Assembly: GCA_026981975.1 (NCBI GenBank)
Contig: JALSHV010000018.1
Coordinates: 1-60,980 of the forward strand
Direction: 5' to 3'
DNA from: Aquificaceae bacterium
GTDB lineage: Bacteria; Aquificota; Aquificia; Aquificales; Aquificaceae
DNA length: 60,980 nt
The notes below the pieces were generated by a model that worked only from the letters and a program-made list of their open reading frames with translations, had not been told where the DNA came from and did no database searches. Positions 53,600 to 60,980 of this stretch are shown piece by piece. Each line of letters opens with the position of its first letter. Positions within the stretch are counted from its first letter, which is position 1. A program made the position numbers and the translations under genes.

Positions 53600-54906
53600 G
53601 GTAGAACCTCCGCGATTACTCCCGCTTTGAAGAGAATCTTCCCATAGCTAAGATTGCACTTGTAAAGAGCGGAAGCGTAATCTAAAAGAGCTTGCTCTAA
53701 ATTAAGTTCGGCTTCTGTAAGATCTGTAGTGCGTGCCAGTCCTTCTCTGTATCTTTTTCTAACAATGCTTAAAAGTTCCTGTGCACTTTTTACTCTTATT
53801 CGGGCAGAGTTAATCTCTTCAAGAGAGTTAAGGTAGTTTGTATAAGCTCTATCCAATTCAAGTAGGATTTTCCTTTTAAGAAGTTTTTCCTTGAACAGCA
53901 GAGCTTTTTTTCTTTCTGCATAAGTTTTGAGTTTTTCAAGTATTGAAAGACCAGTGTTTAAGCTAAGGGATACACTTAAACCGACAGTGTATCCATCGCC
54001 TTCTGAATTAAAAGGAGAGTTTCTGCTGTATAAAGTATAAGAAGCAAAAAATCCCACTGCAGGCAATGTTTCTGCAAGAGTGGCTCTGGAATTGGCTTCT
54101 ATGACTTTAATCTGATCTCTCAAGGCTAACAGATCTTTTCTATTTGTAAGAGCTTTTTCTCTTAAAGTTTCCAGCTTTATAGAAGGACAGGAATCAATTG
54201 ATTTTAGTTTTACCTTACTGTAATTTTTACCAACGATAAAACTTAGAGTCTTAGTAGCAAGATAAAATTCTCTTTCAGCTTTTTTAACATTCTCTTGAGC
54301 TTTGTTTAAAGCAACTTCCGTCTTAAGAAGATCAGAAAGCAGTATTTTCCCCGCTTTATAGAGGGCTTTAGCAATACGGTAATGTTCTTCCGCAGCTTTT
54401 AAATTTATTTTTGCCAATTTTAAGTTTTTTTGAGCAAAATCTGTTTTCAAATAAGCCTTGTAAACTTTAAAAACAATCTCTTCTCTTTTTCTAAGAAAAG
54501 TTTTTGTAAAAGCTTTTTCACTGTGAAATGCCACAGATTTTAAAGCTCTTATTTTACCGCCTTCCCAAAGAGGGATTTCTAAGGAAATCAAGGTTTCAAA
54601 GTTGTTTACAGCAGAAGGGTTTGCCAGTGTATTAGGAGAAAAATCTTTGGCTGTTATTCTACCTTGATTCATTTTTGCAAAAAGCACATAAGCGGGTATA
54701 TTTGTCCGTGTAAAGTTTTCCTTAAAAGTAAGCACTGGATATACAGCTTTTTCCGAAGCAATAGATTTGTAACGGTATGCTTTTAATTCATGAGCGTATG
54801 CTTTCAATTCTAAGTTGTTTTCTAAAGCGTCTTTTAGGACCTTCTGAAGGGTAAGCTCTTGTGATAGTAGTGAACTTACAAGGATCAGAAATAAGAGAAC
54901 AAACAT
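53596..54906 (-). CDS. TolC-family outer-membrane efflux protein
   Basis: The 436-residue protein has a short signal peptide (FVLLFLILVSSLLSQ). Two outer-membrane efflux repeats of long helices follow (KTDFAQKNLKLAKINLKAAEEHYRIAKALYKAGKILLSDLLKTE; SAQELLSIVRKRYREGLARTTDLTEAELNLEQALLDY). It is the first gene of the efflux operon. The ATG lies 9 bp after TATATT, so the mRNA leader would be only a few bases. Confidence 0.92.
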   Translation of the reverse strand: MFVLLFLILVSSLLSQELTLQKVLKDALENNLELKAYAHELKAYRYKSIASEKAVYPVLTFKENFTRTNIPAYVLFAKMNQGRITAKDFSPNTLANPSAVNNFETLISLEIPLWEGGKIRALKSVAFHSEKAFTKTFLRKREEIVFKVYKAYLKTDFAQKNLKLAKINLKAAEEHYRIAKALYKAGKILLSDLLKTEVALNKAQENVKKAEREFYLATKTLSFIVGKNYSKVKLKSIDSCPSIKLETLREKALTNRKDLLALRDQIKVIEANSRATLAETLPAVGFFASYTLYSRNSPFNSEGDGYTVGLSVSLSLNTGLSILEKLKTYAERKKALLFKEKLLKRKILLELDRAYTNYLNSLEEINSARIRVKSAQELLSIVRKRYREGLARTTDLTEAELNLEQALLDYASALYKCNLSYGKILFKAGVIAEVLP

Positions 54907-54915
54907 AATGATATT

Positions 54916-54955
54916 AATATATTCTAATATTCTTATCTTGTCAAGATTGTAATAT
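54916..54955 (-). promoter_or_regulatory. Efflux operon promoter with dyad operator
   Basis: TTGACA (54944-54939, minus strand), a 17-bp spacer and TATATT (54921-54916) form a near-consensus promoter for the TolC-MFP-RND operon. A 29-bp interrupted dyad covers the -35: ATATT (54927-54931), ATCTTG (54935-54940), T, CAAGAT (54942-54947), AATAT (54951-54955). A repressor of TetR or MarR type would fit, but none is encoded here. Confidence 0.6.
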
Positions 54956-54959
54956 CTTC

Positions 54960-55259
54960 ATGCTTGAAATTCCAATTTACGGTATTAAAATTAATCCGAA
55001 GATGGGAGCAGAAAAAAAAGAAGAACTTAAAACTGAAAGTTTGGAAGAGGAAGTCAGAGAATTAAGAAAAAGTGTATTTAATTTGATTGAAGTTCTTTTG
55101 CCTCCACGTGATGTTAGGGAAGAGGTTAAAAAGAATCTGTATTTAATGGAGCTTTCTTTTCTGCGGATATTCAAAACCCTTCTTGACTATCAAGTAGAAA
55201 CTTTAGAAAAAAAAGTTCAAGGAAAAAAGAAAAAGGCTCAAAAGATAGAAGTAGAATAA
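54960..55259 (+). CDS. Uncharacterised small coiled-coil protein
   Basis: The 99-residue protein is not recognised. It is highly charged and helical, with a probable coiled coil (KTESLEEEVRELRKSVFNLIEVLL) and a Lys-rich tail (KKVQGKKKKAQKIEVE). No helix-turn-helix is evident. It is divergent from the efflux operon (53 bp) and ends 6 bp from convergent pyrG. TAATAT lies 4 bp before the ATG; an alternative start is ATG 55002. Regulation with the efflux operon is possible. Confidence 0.55.
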   Translation: MLEIPIYGIKINPKMGAEKKEELKTESLEEEVRELRKSVFNLIEVLLPPRDVREEVKKNLYLMELSFLRIFKTLLDYQVETLEKKVQGKKKKAQKIEVE

Positions 55260-55265
55260 CAGCTT

Positions 55266-56855
55266 CTAACTTATTCCTTTTCTGAGAGCAGCAGCTTTTA
55301 TAAATGAAGCAAAAAGAGGGTGTGGAGCAAAAGGTTTACTTTTGAATTCCGGGTGAAACTGGCAACCTATATACCAAGGATGGTTATCAAGTTCCATTAT
55401 CTCCACAAGCTTGCCATCTGGAGACAAACCGGAAAAGACTATACCGTTACTTTCAAAAACCTCTCTAAAACTGTTGTTGAACTCATACCTGTGGCGATGT
55501 CTTTCGTGAATAAGAGATTTACCGTATATTTTCCTTGCTTTTGTGCCTTCTTTAAGAACACAGGGATATGCTCCTAATCTCATTGTTCCCCCTAAGTTAC
55601 TTACTTTTTTTTGATCTTCCATAAGATCTATAACAGGATAGGGAGTGTGTGGATCAAACTCTGTGGAGTTTGCTTCTTTTAACCCTATAACATTACGTGC
55701 AAATTCTACCGCCATCATTTGCATTCCTAAACATATCCCGAAAGTAGGAATTTCTTCTTCCCTTCCCACACGTAGAGCTTCCATTTTTCCCTTTATACCT
55801 CTTTCCCCGAATCCTCCAGGAATAAGGATCGCATCTAGTTCTCTTATTTCGGAAATATCCACACCTTCGGAGCTTTTCCAGATTATTTCAACCTTTAAGT
55901 TATTGGCTATACCACCGTGAATGAGAGCTTCTGAAATGCTCTTATAGGCATCTCTAAGTTCAGTGTATTTCCCTATAACTCCGACTTTTACACTTTGATC
56001 TGCATTCTTTAAAATGTTAACGATCTTTTTCCATCTGCCTAAGTTGGAGTTTCTGTATTCAAGGTTTAACTTATCCGCTATTATTCTATCAAGTCCTTCC
56101 TCTTTGAATTTGTTTGGTAAATCGTATATGTAATCAAGATCTGGTGCGGATATTACACAGGATTCTTCTACGTTGGAAAACAGAGCAATTTTAGCCTTTA
56201 TACCCCGTGGAAGGGGCCTGTCCGCTCTGCATATAATTGCATCTGGCTGTATTCCGATAGCTCTTAGTTCTTTAACAGAATGCTGTGTAGGTTTTGTTTT
56301 AAGTTCACCTGCTGTTTTTATATAGGGAACATAAGTTACATGAATGAACATGGAATTACCTCGTCCCAGTTCAAGTGAGAGTTGTCTAACCGCTTCAAGA
56401 AAAGGAAGACTTTCTATATCTCCCACCGTTCCGCCTACTTCTACTATAACAACATCTTTGTCTTCTTTTACTTTCCTAATAAGTTCTTTTATTTCTTCTG
56501 TTATATGGGGAATAACCTGAACAGTAGCTCCTAAGTAATCTCCTTTACGCTCTCTTGCTATAACGTTGAAGTAAACTTTCCCTGCGGTTATGTTATTGTC
56601 TTTTGTCATTACAGCTTCTGTAAATCGCTCGTAGTGTCCCAGATCTAAATCTGTTTCCGCTCCGTCTTCTGTAACGAAAACCTCTCCGTGTTGGTAGGGA
56701 CTCATAGTTCCCGGATCCACATTCAGATAGGGGTCTAACTTCTGGAGCGTTATTCTGTATCCCATTCCTTCAAGAATAGCTCCTATGGAAGCGGAAGTGA
56801 CTCCCTTTCCTAAGGAGGACAAAACCCCGCCGGTAACGAATATGAATTTGCTCAT
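55266..56855 (-). CDS. pyrG: CTP synthase
   Basis: The 529-residue enzyme aminates UTP to CTP. The synthetase domain starts [20 protein letters not shown]. The glutaminase domain has the catalytic Cys in [18 protein letters not shown] and His-Glu in [11 protein letters not shown]. It lies 38 bp after yicC on the same strand. A weak GATAAT box is 8 bp before the ATG. Confidence 0.97.
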   Translation of the reverse strand: MSKFIFVTGGVLSSLGKGVTSASIGAILEGMGYRITLQKLDPYLNVDPGTMSPYQHGEVFVTEDGAETDLDLGHYERFTEAVMTKDNNITAGKVYFNVIARERKGDYLGATVQVIPHITEEIKELIRKVKEDKDVVIVEVGGTVGDIESLPFLEAVRQLSLELGRGNSMFIHVTYVPYIKTAGELKTKPTQHSVKELRAIGIQPDAIICRADRPLPRGIKAKIALFSNVEESCVISAPDLDYIYDLPNKFKEEGLDRIIADKLNLEYRNSNLGRWKKIVNILKNADQSVKVGVIGKYTELRDAYKSISEALIHGGIANNLKVEIIWKSSEGVDISEIRELDAILIPGGFGERGIKGKMEALRVGREEEIPTFGICLGMQMMAVEFARNVIGLKEANSTEFDPHTPYPVIDLMEDQKKVSNLGGTMRLGAYPCVLKEGTKARKIYGKSLIHERHRHRYEFNNSFREVFESNGIVFSGLSPDGKLVEIMELDNHPWYIGCQFHPEFKSKPFAPHPLFASFIKAAALRKGIS

Positions 56856-56893
56856 TGGAGAAAATTATCCTACAGCGGACCGTTGTGTGCAAT

Positions 56894-57745
56894 CTATTCT
56901 ATATTTGCTGCTTGTTGTTTTATTCTATCAATTTCCGTTTTTATATCTACCGCATAAATTGATAAGTCTGGTATTTTCCCTCCTAAGGTGTTTATCTCTC
57001 TGTGCATTTCTTGTGCTATGAATTCAAGTTTTTTTCCAACGTCTCCTTCCTCGGACAGGAGTTCCTTGAACCTTCTCAGATGGGTTTCTAATCTTGTGAT
57101 TTCTTCTTCTACGTCCATCTTCTCCAAAAGGAATAAAATTTCATTTACCACAAGTGGATGTTCTTCGTGAAGATTTAGCTTCTTAGCTCTTTCTCTTATG
57201 CGTTCTTTTAATTTGTGTATAATTCTGTCTTTATTTTTTAGAATTTCCTTAAGAAGTCTACCTATTTTCTCCGCTCTTTTGAACAAATCCCTTTTGAGAG
57301 CTTCACCTTCCCGTTTTCTACTTTCCAACAGATCCTTCAAAGCTCTCCGAGAAGCATTTAAAAGGGTTTCTTCCAGTTCCTTATCCATTTCAGGAGAAAC
57401 CTTTTCGGAGTATTTCCAACTGAGTTCAAAAAGGCTATCATCGGATATATTAAGAGAAAGCTTTTGCCGAGTGAGATTTTTAAGTAGCTCCGCATTTTTA
57501 ACAAGCCTATCAATATCTACGGGCAAAGTAGCCTCTTTGGGTTCGGCTTCTATAAATACTTGAAGGCTTCCTCTTTTCAGGTTACTTTTTATAAGTTCTC
57601 TGATCTTTTGTTCTGCCGGCATCATAAAAGGGGGAATTCTCAAATTTATATCCAATCCCTTTCCGTTGAAGGATCTTATGACAACGGTTACCTTCCAAGC
57701 ACTGCTTTCCTCTTCACCTTTTCCAAAACCTGTCATACTATACAT
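56894..57745 (-). CDS. yicC: YicC-family endoribonuclease
   Basis: The 283-residue protein has the YicC N-terminal domain (MYSMTGFGKGE, VVIRSFNGKGLDINLRIP) and a C-terminal DUF1732 region (EEEITRLETHLRRFKELL, GKKLEFIAQEMHREINTLGGK). Members are reported RNases that act on small RNAs. It is divergent from the JAMM gene with 16 bp between starts. TAAAAT ends 7 bp before the ATG. Confidence 0.92.
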   Translation of the reverse strand: MYSMTGFGKGEEESSAWKVTVVIRSFNGKGLDINLRIPPFMMPAEQKIRELIKSNLKRGSLQVFIEAEPKEATLPVDIDRLVKNAELLKNLTRQKLSLNISDDSLFELSWKYSEKVSPEMDKELEETLLNASRRALKDLLESRKREGEALKRDLFKRAEKIGRLLKEILKNKDRIIHKLKERIRERAKKLNLHEEHPLVVNEILFLLEKMDVEEEITRLETHLRRFKELLSEEGDVGKKLEFIAQEMHREINTLGGKIPDLSIYAVDIKTEIDRIKQQAANIE

Positions 57746-57748
57746 GAC

Positions 57749-57758
57749 TATAATTTTA
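57749..57758. promoter_or_regulatory. Overlapping divergent -10 boxes in a 16-bp gap (yicC / JAMM)
   Basis: TATAAT on the plus strand (57749-57754) ends 7 bp before ATG 57762. TAAAAT on the minus strand (57758-57753) ends 7 bp before ATG 57745. The two boxes share two base pairs and the gap between starts is 16 bp, so any -35 must lie in the opposite gene's coding region. None is obvious. Confidence 0.5.
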
Positions 57759-57761
57759 ACG

Positions 57762-58181
57762 ATGAGAATCAGAAAATCCGCTCTAAGAAAAATTCTTAAC
57801 CAAGCGGAGAGAGACTATCCCTATGAAACCTGTGGTCTTTTACTGGGAAGGTGGGAAGGGAATGATCGCACGGTTTTTGAAGCCTTTGAAACTCCCAACG
57901 TAAACAAATCACGTAAGAGGGATCGTTATGAGATTTCACCTGTAGACTACCTGCGGGCGGAGAAGAAGGCAAAATCTTTAGGACTTGAAGTAGTAGGCGT
58001 GTATCACTCTCATCCAGATCACCCAGACAGACCTTCAAAGTTTGATGCGGAAAGAGCTTTTGAAGGTTTTTCTTACATAATAGTTTCCGTTTGCGAAGGT
58101 AAAGTAGTCTCTTATAGAAGCTGGGAATTTTGTGATGAGGGTTTTAAGGAAGAAAGAATAAAGGTTTTCGGTAAGAGTTGA
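57762..58181 (+). CDS. JAMM/MPN metallopeptidase (M67, Mov34 family)
   Basis: The 139-residue protein has a full JAMM motif: Glu22 (YETCGLLLG), His82-Ser-His84-Pro, Ser92 and Asp95 (HSHPDHPDRPSKFD). Bacterial members remove C-terminal residues from sulfur-carrier proteins or act on ubiquitin-like substrates. No carrier gene is nearby, so the substrate is unknown. A longer frame to 57666 overlaps yicC; the ATG at 57762 fits the -10 spacing. Confidence 0.86.
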   Translation: MRIRKSALRKILNQAERDYPYETCGLLLGRWEGNDRTVFEAFETPNVNKSRKRDRYEISPVDYLRAEKKAKSLGLEVVGVYHSHPDHPDRPSKFDAERAFEGFSYIIVSVCEGKVVSYRSWEFCDEGFKEERIKVFGKS

Positions 58182-58834
58182 TGGGCAGAAGGGAAACAAT
58201 AAAAGCTTTAGAAGTTATAGGATTAAGTGAAGTGTATTTAAAAACAAAAATTGAAAAGGAAACCGACAAAGCAGGACTACTTAAGAAACTTTTTGAGTCT
58301 TTTAAAGACTGCTCAAAGTGCTCCCTTTATAGAAGCAGAAGGCAAGTAGTTTTTGGAGACGGTAATCCTTATTCACCTGTGGCATTTGTAGGAGAAGCTC
58401 CTGGTGAAGAGGAAGATGTTCAAGGAAAACCCTTTGTGGGTAGAGCGGGCAAGTATTTAAACAGAAAACTAGAAGAAATACTGAATATGAAAAGAGAACA
58501 AGTGTATATAACAAACGTTTGCAAATGCAGGCCACCTGCGAACAGAAAACCAACTTCCGTGGAAATAGCTACTTGCTTACCTTATCTAAGACAAGAGTTA
58601 CAGATAATAAAACCTAAGGTTATATGCTGCCTTGGTTCCACAGCGGCGGAAGGGATTCTTGGAAAAAAACTCTCCATAACCAGGCTCAGAGGACAACTGT
58701 TTTCTTATCCTTACGATCAGAAGATAAAAGTTTTTTTTACCTATCACCCTGCTTATATTTTGAGAAATCCAAGATCAGAAGCTGAATTTGTAGAGGATTT
58801 GGAAAAGCTTAAAGAATTGATTGGACAAAGTTAA
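58181..58834 (+). CDS. Family-4 uracil-DNA glycosylase
   Basis: The 217-residue enzyme removes uracil from DNA in thermophiles. It has cysteines for an iron-sulfur cluster (CSKCSLY; NVCKCRPPANRKPT and TCLPYL). The active-site block VAFVGEAPGEEEDVQGKPFVG and the C-terminal YHPAYILRNP are typical. Its ATG overlaps the upstream stop (TGATG). Hot growth makes cytosine deamination frequent, so the gene fits a thermophile. Confidence 0.9.
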   Translation: MGRRETIKALEVIGLSEVYLKTKIEKETDKAGLLKKLFESFKDCSKCSLYRSRRQVVFGDGNPYSPVAFVGEAPGEEEDVQGKPFVGRAGKYLNRKLEEILNMKREQVYITNVCKCRPPANRKPTSVEIATCLPYLRQELQIIKPKVICCLGSTAAEGILGKKLSITRLRGQLFSYPYDQKIKVFFTYHPAYILRNPRSEAEFVEDLEKLKELIGQS

Positions 58835-58856
58835 AAGGTTTTAATAAACTTTCGTA

Positions 58857-60980
58857 ATGAAATTCTTTGTAGTCCTAATAGTTTTAACCTTCTCAGTTTT
58901 TTCTGCAGTGCGTCTGGAATCTAATTATCCTTTGAGAAATAACAATTTCAAGGAAAATCTATCAGAAGAAAATCTTTTTTTAATTCTCTGGGCTCTTCAA
59001 AAGTTAAAAGATATAAAGGATATAACCATAAAAACGGAAAACGGGGATACGGTGATATATGTTGAAAGATATCCTATAGTAAAAAGTATAGAAGTGGAGG
59101 GAGATTTATTTACAGAAAAAGAAGAAATAGTTAATATTTTAGGATTAAGAGAAAATGAACCTCTTGTTTATTTTGACACCAAAGCTGCAGAAGAAATTCT
59201 TGAAGTTTACTATAAGGAAAAGGGTTTTCTTGATGCTAAGGTAAATATAGAATACCGTATAGACTCGCAAGGTTACGCCTATATCAAAATAGTGATAAAG
59301 AAAGGAGATCTTTACTTTCTGGGAGGAGCTGAGTTCAAGGGAATAGAATTGTTCTCAGAACAGGATTTACTTTTTAAATCAGGATTGCGCATCGGCACTG
59401 TTTTTTCCAGAGATCAGATTCTAAGGGCAACTTACAGAGTTTATGAATTTTACAGAGAAGAAGGTTTTTTAGAAAGCAGTGTTTACTTTCAAAAAGTAAA
59501 CAAGAAAAAATCTCCCATACCCTTTTTCTATGTTCTTATACCGGGTGTTGAAGTTTCGGGTAAAAGTTTAAAAGAGACTGTATTTTCCTTTTTAAAAGGG
59601 TTTTCTAATCTAATCTCTTATCCTCTTGATACCTTTAAAACTCTGTTTGGAAGAGGAAAAATTGCAATACCAGTGTATCTTGTAAACGAAGGTAAAAGAT
59701 ATTTTCTTGAGTTCAAGGGGAATAAAGCTTTTTCATCACAAGTTTTAAAAAATGTTATTGATCTGGAAACAGGAGGTGTAGATTATCTGTTTTTAGAAAA
59801 CAATAAAGAAAGGATAGAAAACTTTTACAAAAGCAAAGGTTTTTTTGATGTAAAGGTAAACTATTCTTATAAAGAAGGGAAAATTATATTTTACATAGAA
59901 GAAGGAACAAGGTATAGCCTTAAAATAACAGGATTTAAAGGAATAGACCTTCCTGAAAAATACGATAAAGAAGAAATAGAAAAAAGAATAGAGGATTTTA
60001 TTCAAAAAGCAAAGGAAGAAGGGTATCTTTCCGCTAAAGTAGATGTATATGAAAATATAAATAGGAAAGAAAAAAAAGTGAATTTAGTTATTATCTACAA
60101 GCCCGGAGAAAAAGTGATTTTAAAAGATCTTCTCTATAAAGGGCATGTAGAGGAGTTAAGAAGAATCTTCGGAAAATACAGAGCTGTGCTACCGACACCT
60201 TTAAAAGGGGAATTCCTTGAGCTTCTTAACAAAGACATAAAAGAATTTTTTAAAAGAAACGGCTATTTAGATGGAGATTTTGCAGTTAACATAAATGTTG
60301 AAAAATCAGGAGAAAATATATTCTTGACGTATATATACAGAGTAGAATTAGGAGAACCCTATACTTACGGAGAGCTTTTTATATACGGCAATGAAAAAAC
60401 AAAAGCGAAAGAGATCTACTACACCCTTGTAAAACAGAAATACTTTTCCACAAAAGCGGAGGAAGAAAGTCTCTGGAATCTACTTCAAAGTGAAAACTAC
60501 ACAGGCGTGAAAATAGAGAACATTGTTGATCGCGAAAGTAAGAAAGTTCACCGTCTTGTAGAAGTTCGTGAAAGTAAGAGAGGAATTGTTGAACTGGCAT
60601 TCGGTTACAACTCTGAAGAAAAACTCAAGCTGGAAGGGGGGATAAAACTGAAGAATCTCTTAGGTATAGGTATTATAGGAAAACTCAGAGCTTCCAAAAG
60701 TGAACTCTATAGAACCTATGAGATGAGTTTTTCAGATAGATTCCTTTTTTCAAGAAAATACTTTGCAAATACTTCTCTTTTCCGCAAGTTGGAATTTCAC
60801 AAAAACTACGATCTTGAAAACGAAGGATTTCTTTTATCAGTAGGGTATAGACCTGTGAGAAGTTTTTCCTTAAGCTTGTTCCTTTCTAAGGCAAACAATA
60901 CAGTTTACGGTGTGGAAGAAGGTAAATACACTCTCAGTCGCTACGGTTTGTTTTTGCTCAGAGAAAAAAGAGACAATCCT
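58857..60980 (+). CDS. bamA: Omp85/BamA-family outer-membrane assembly protein, 3' end beyond window
   Basis: The frame opens at ATG 58857 and stays open to the window end (708 codons). A signal peptide (FFVVLIVLTFSVFSA) leads a string of about six POTRA-like units, with tell-tale segments YPIVKSIEVEGDLF, GGAEFKGIELF, LEFKGNKAFSSQVL, LKITGFKGIDL, LKDLLYKG and ELFIYGNEKTKAKEI. The beta-barrel begins near residue 570 (GIVELAFGYNSEEKLKLEGG). A Phe-rich insert of about 50 residues lies between units 2 and 3. It inserts barrel proteins into the outer membrane; a TamA-type paralogue is possible. Confidence 0.85.
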   Translation, partial: MKFFVVLIVLTFSVFSAVRLESNYPLRNNNFKENLSEENLFLILWALQKLKDIKDITIKTENGDTVIYVERYPIVKSIEVEGDLFTEKEEIVNILGLRENEPLVYFDTKAAEEILEVYYKEKGFLDAKVNIEYRIDSQGYAYIKIVIKKGDLYFLGGAEFKGIELFSEQDLLFKSGLRIGTVFSRDQILRATYRVYEFYREEGFLESSVYFQKVNKKKSPIPFFYVLIPGVEVSGKSLKETVFSFLKGFSNLISYPLDTFKTLFGRGKIAIPVYLVNEGKRYFLEFKGNKAFSSQVLKNVIDLETGGVDYLFLENNKERIENFYKSKGFFDVKVNYSYKEGKIIFYIEEGTRYSLKITGFKGIDLPEKYDKEEIEKRIEDFIQKAKEEGYLSAKVDVYENINRKEKKVNLVIIYKPGEKVILKDLLYKGHVEELRRIFGKYRAVLPTPLKGEFLELLNKDIKEFFKRNGYLDGDFAVNINVEKSGENIFLTYIYRVELGEPYTYGELFIYGNEKTKAKEIYYTLVKQKYFSTKAEEESLWNLLQSENYTGVKIENIVDRESKKVHRLVEVRESKRGIVELAFGYNSEEKLKLEGGIKLKNLLGIGIIGKLRASKSELYRTYEMSFSDRFLFSRKYFANTSLFRKLEFHKNYDLENEGFLLSVGYRPVRSFSLSLFLSKANNTVYGVEEGKYTLSRYGLFLLREKRDNP

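Noticed and set aside
54977-55174. Minus-strand 65-codon frame opposite the small coiled-coil gene
   Set aside because: Ser/Leu-rich shadow with no ribosome site.
1-60980. tRNA, rRNA, riboswitch and CRISPR features
   Set aside because: I looked through every gap; all but the left end and 43692-43898 are too short, and no cloverleaf, repeat-spacer pattern or known aptamer core was recognised.

Overview
The window looks like a chromosome segment of a thermophilic, chemolithotrophic bacterium of the Aquificota (Aquifex/Hydrogenobacter relatives). I infer this from gene content and style, not from a search: two-membrane envelope genes (Omp85, TolC, FadL, LPP20 lipoproteins, FlgH/FlgI rings), a three-gene cytochrome bc complex, futalosine-pathway menaquinone synthesis (mqnE), a short NusA, stand-alone hisZ, heavy AUA and AGA codon use, AT-rich DNA (about 40% G+C by eye) and extreme packing. 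No rRNA, tRNA, CRISPR array or prophage was seen.

Layout. 1-430 is a scar of mobile DNA: the 5' end of an IS607-type recombinase gene running off the left edge, a 39-codon orphan fragment, and a pair of inverted repeats abutting a 5'-truncated FadL-type porin gene (431-1180). 1190-12150 holds mqnE, grpE-hisZ, a leftward rimP-nusA-rlmD-metK operon, and a rightward M50 protease-hemN-ABC ATPase-CNNM transporter series. 12248-17947 holds dnaE and an operon of two LPP20 lipoproteins plus an MltC-like transglycosylase. 17892-27162 holds GDPD and a DUF2229 protein, trpE, a leftward flgH-flgI-flgJ-acpS operon and a rightward fabG-acpP-fabF-rnc operon. 27135-32198 is leftward: secG-prmC-CNNM-radC, then modABC. 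32222-33923 is an aldolase-like pseudoenzyme, efp and accB. 33926-42208 is mostly leftward: an exonuclease/epimerase/CcsA-like group, gmk-rpoZ-rlmN-lepB, and an MsbA-type ABC exporter, with hinT-type and ribF genes in between. 42269-49245 is rightward: flgG-flgA, the bc complex, and an ABC exporter/TPR protein/pseudopilin group. 49242-54906 is a leftward TolC-MFP-RND efflux operon. The end holds pyrG and yicC (leftward), then a JAMM peptidase, a family-4 uracil-DNA glycosylase and the first 708 codons of an Omp85/BamA protein.

The most interesting signal is in how the DNA is organised. Many transcription units have a -10-like hexamer (TATAAT, TAAAAT, TATTAT) about 7 bases before the start codon, so their mRNAs would be nearly leaderless. 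At four divergent gene pairs, only 16-25 bp apart, the two -10 boxes overlap on opposite strands. All convergent pairs overlap or nearly touch, leaving no room for hairpin terminators. Three same-strand pairs overlap by 89-119 bases. Other points worth a check are a pseudopilin whose only plausible start is AUC, an aldolase homologue lacking all visible metal ligands, strong dyads at modA, the efflux operon and fabG/flgH, and a near-perfect sigma-28 promoter before flgG.
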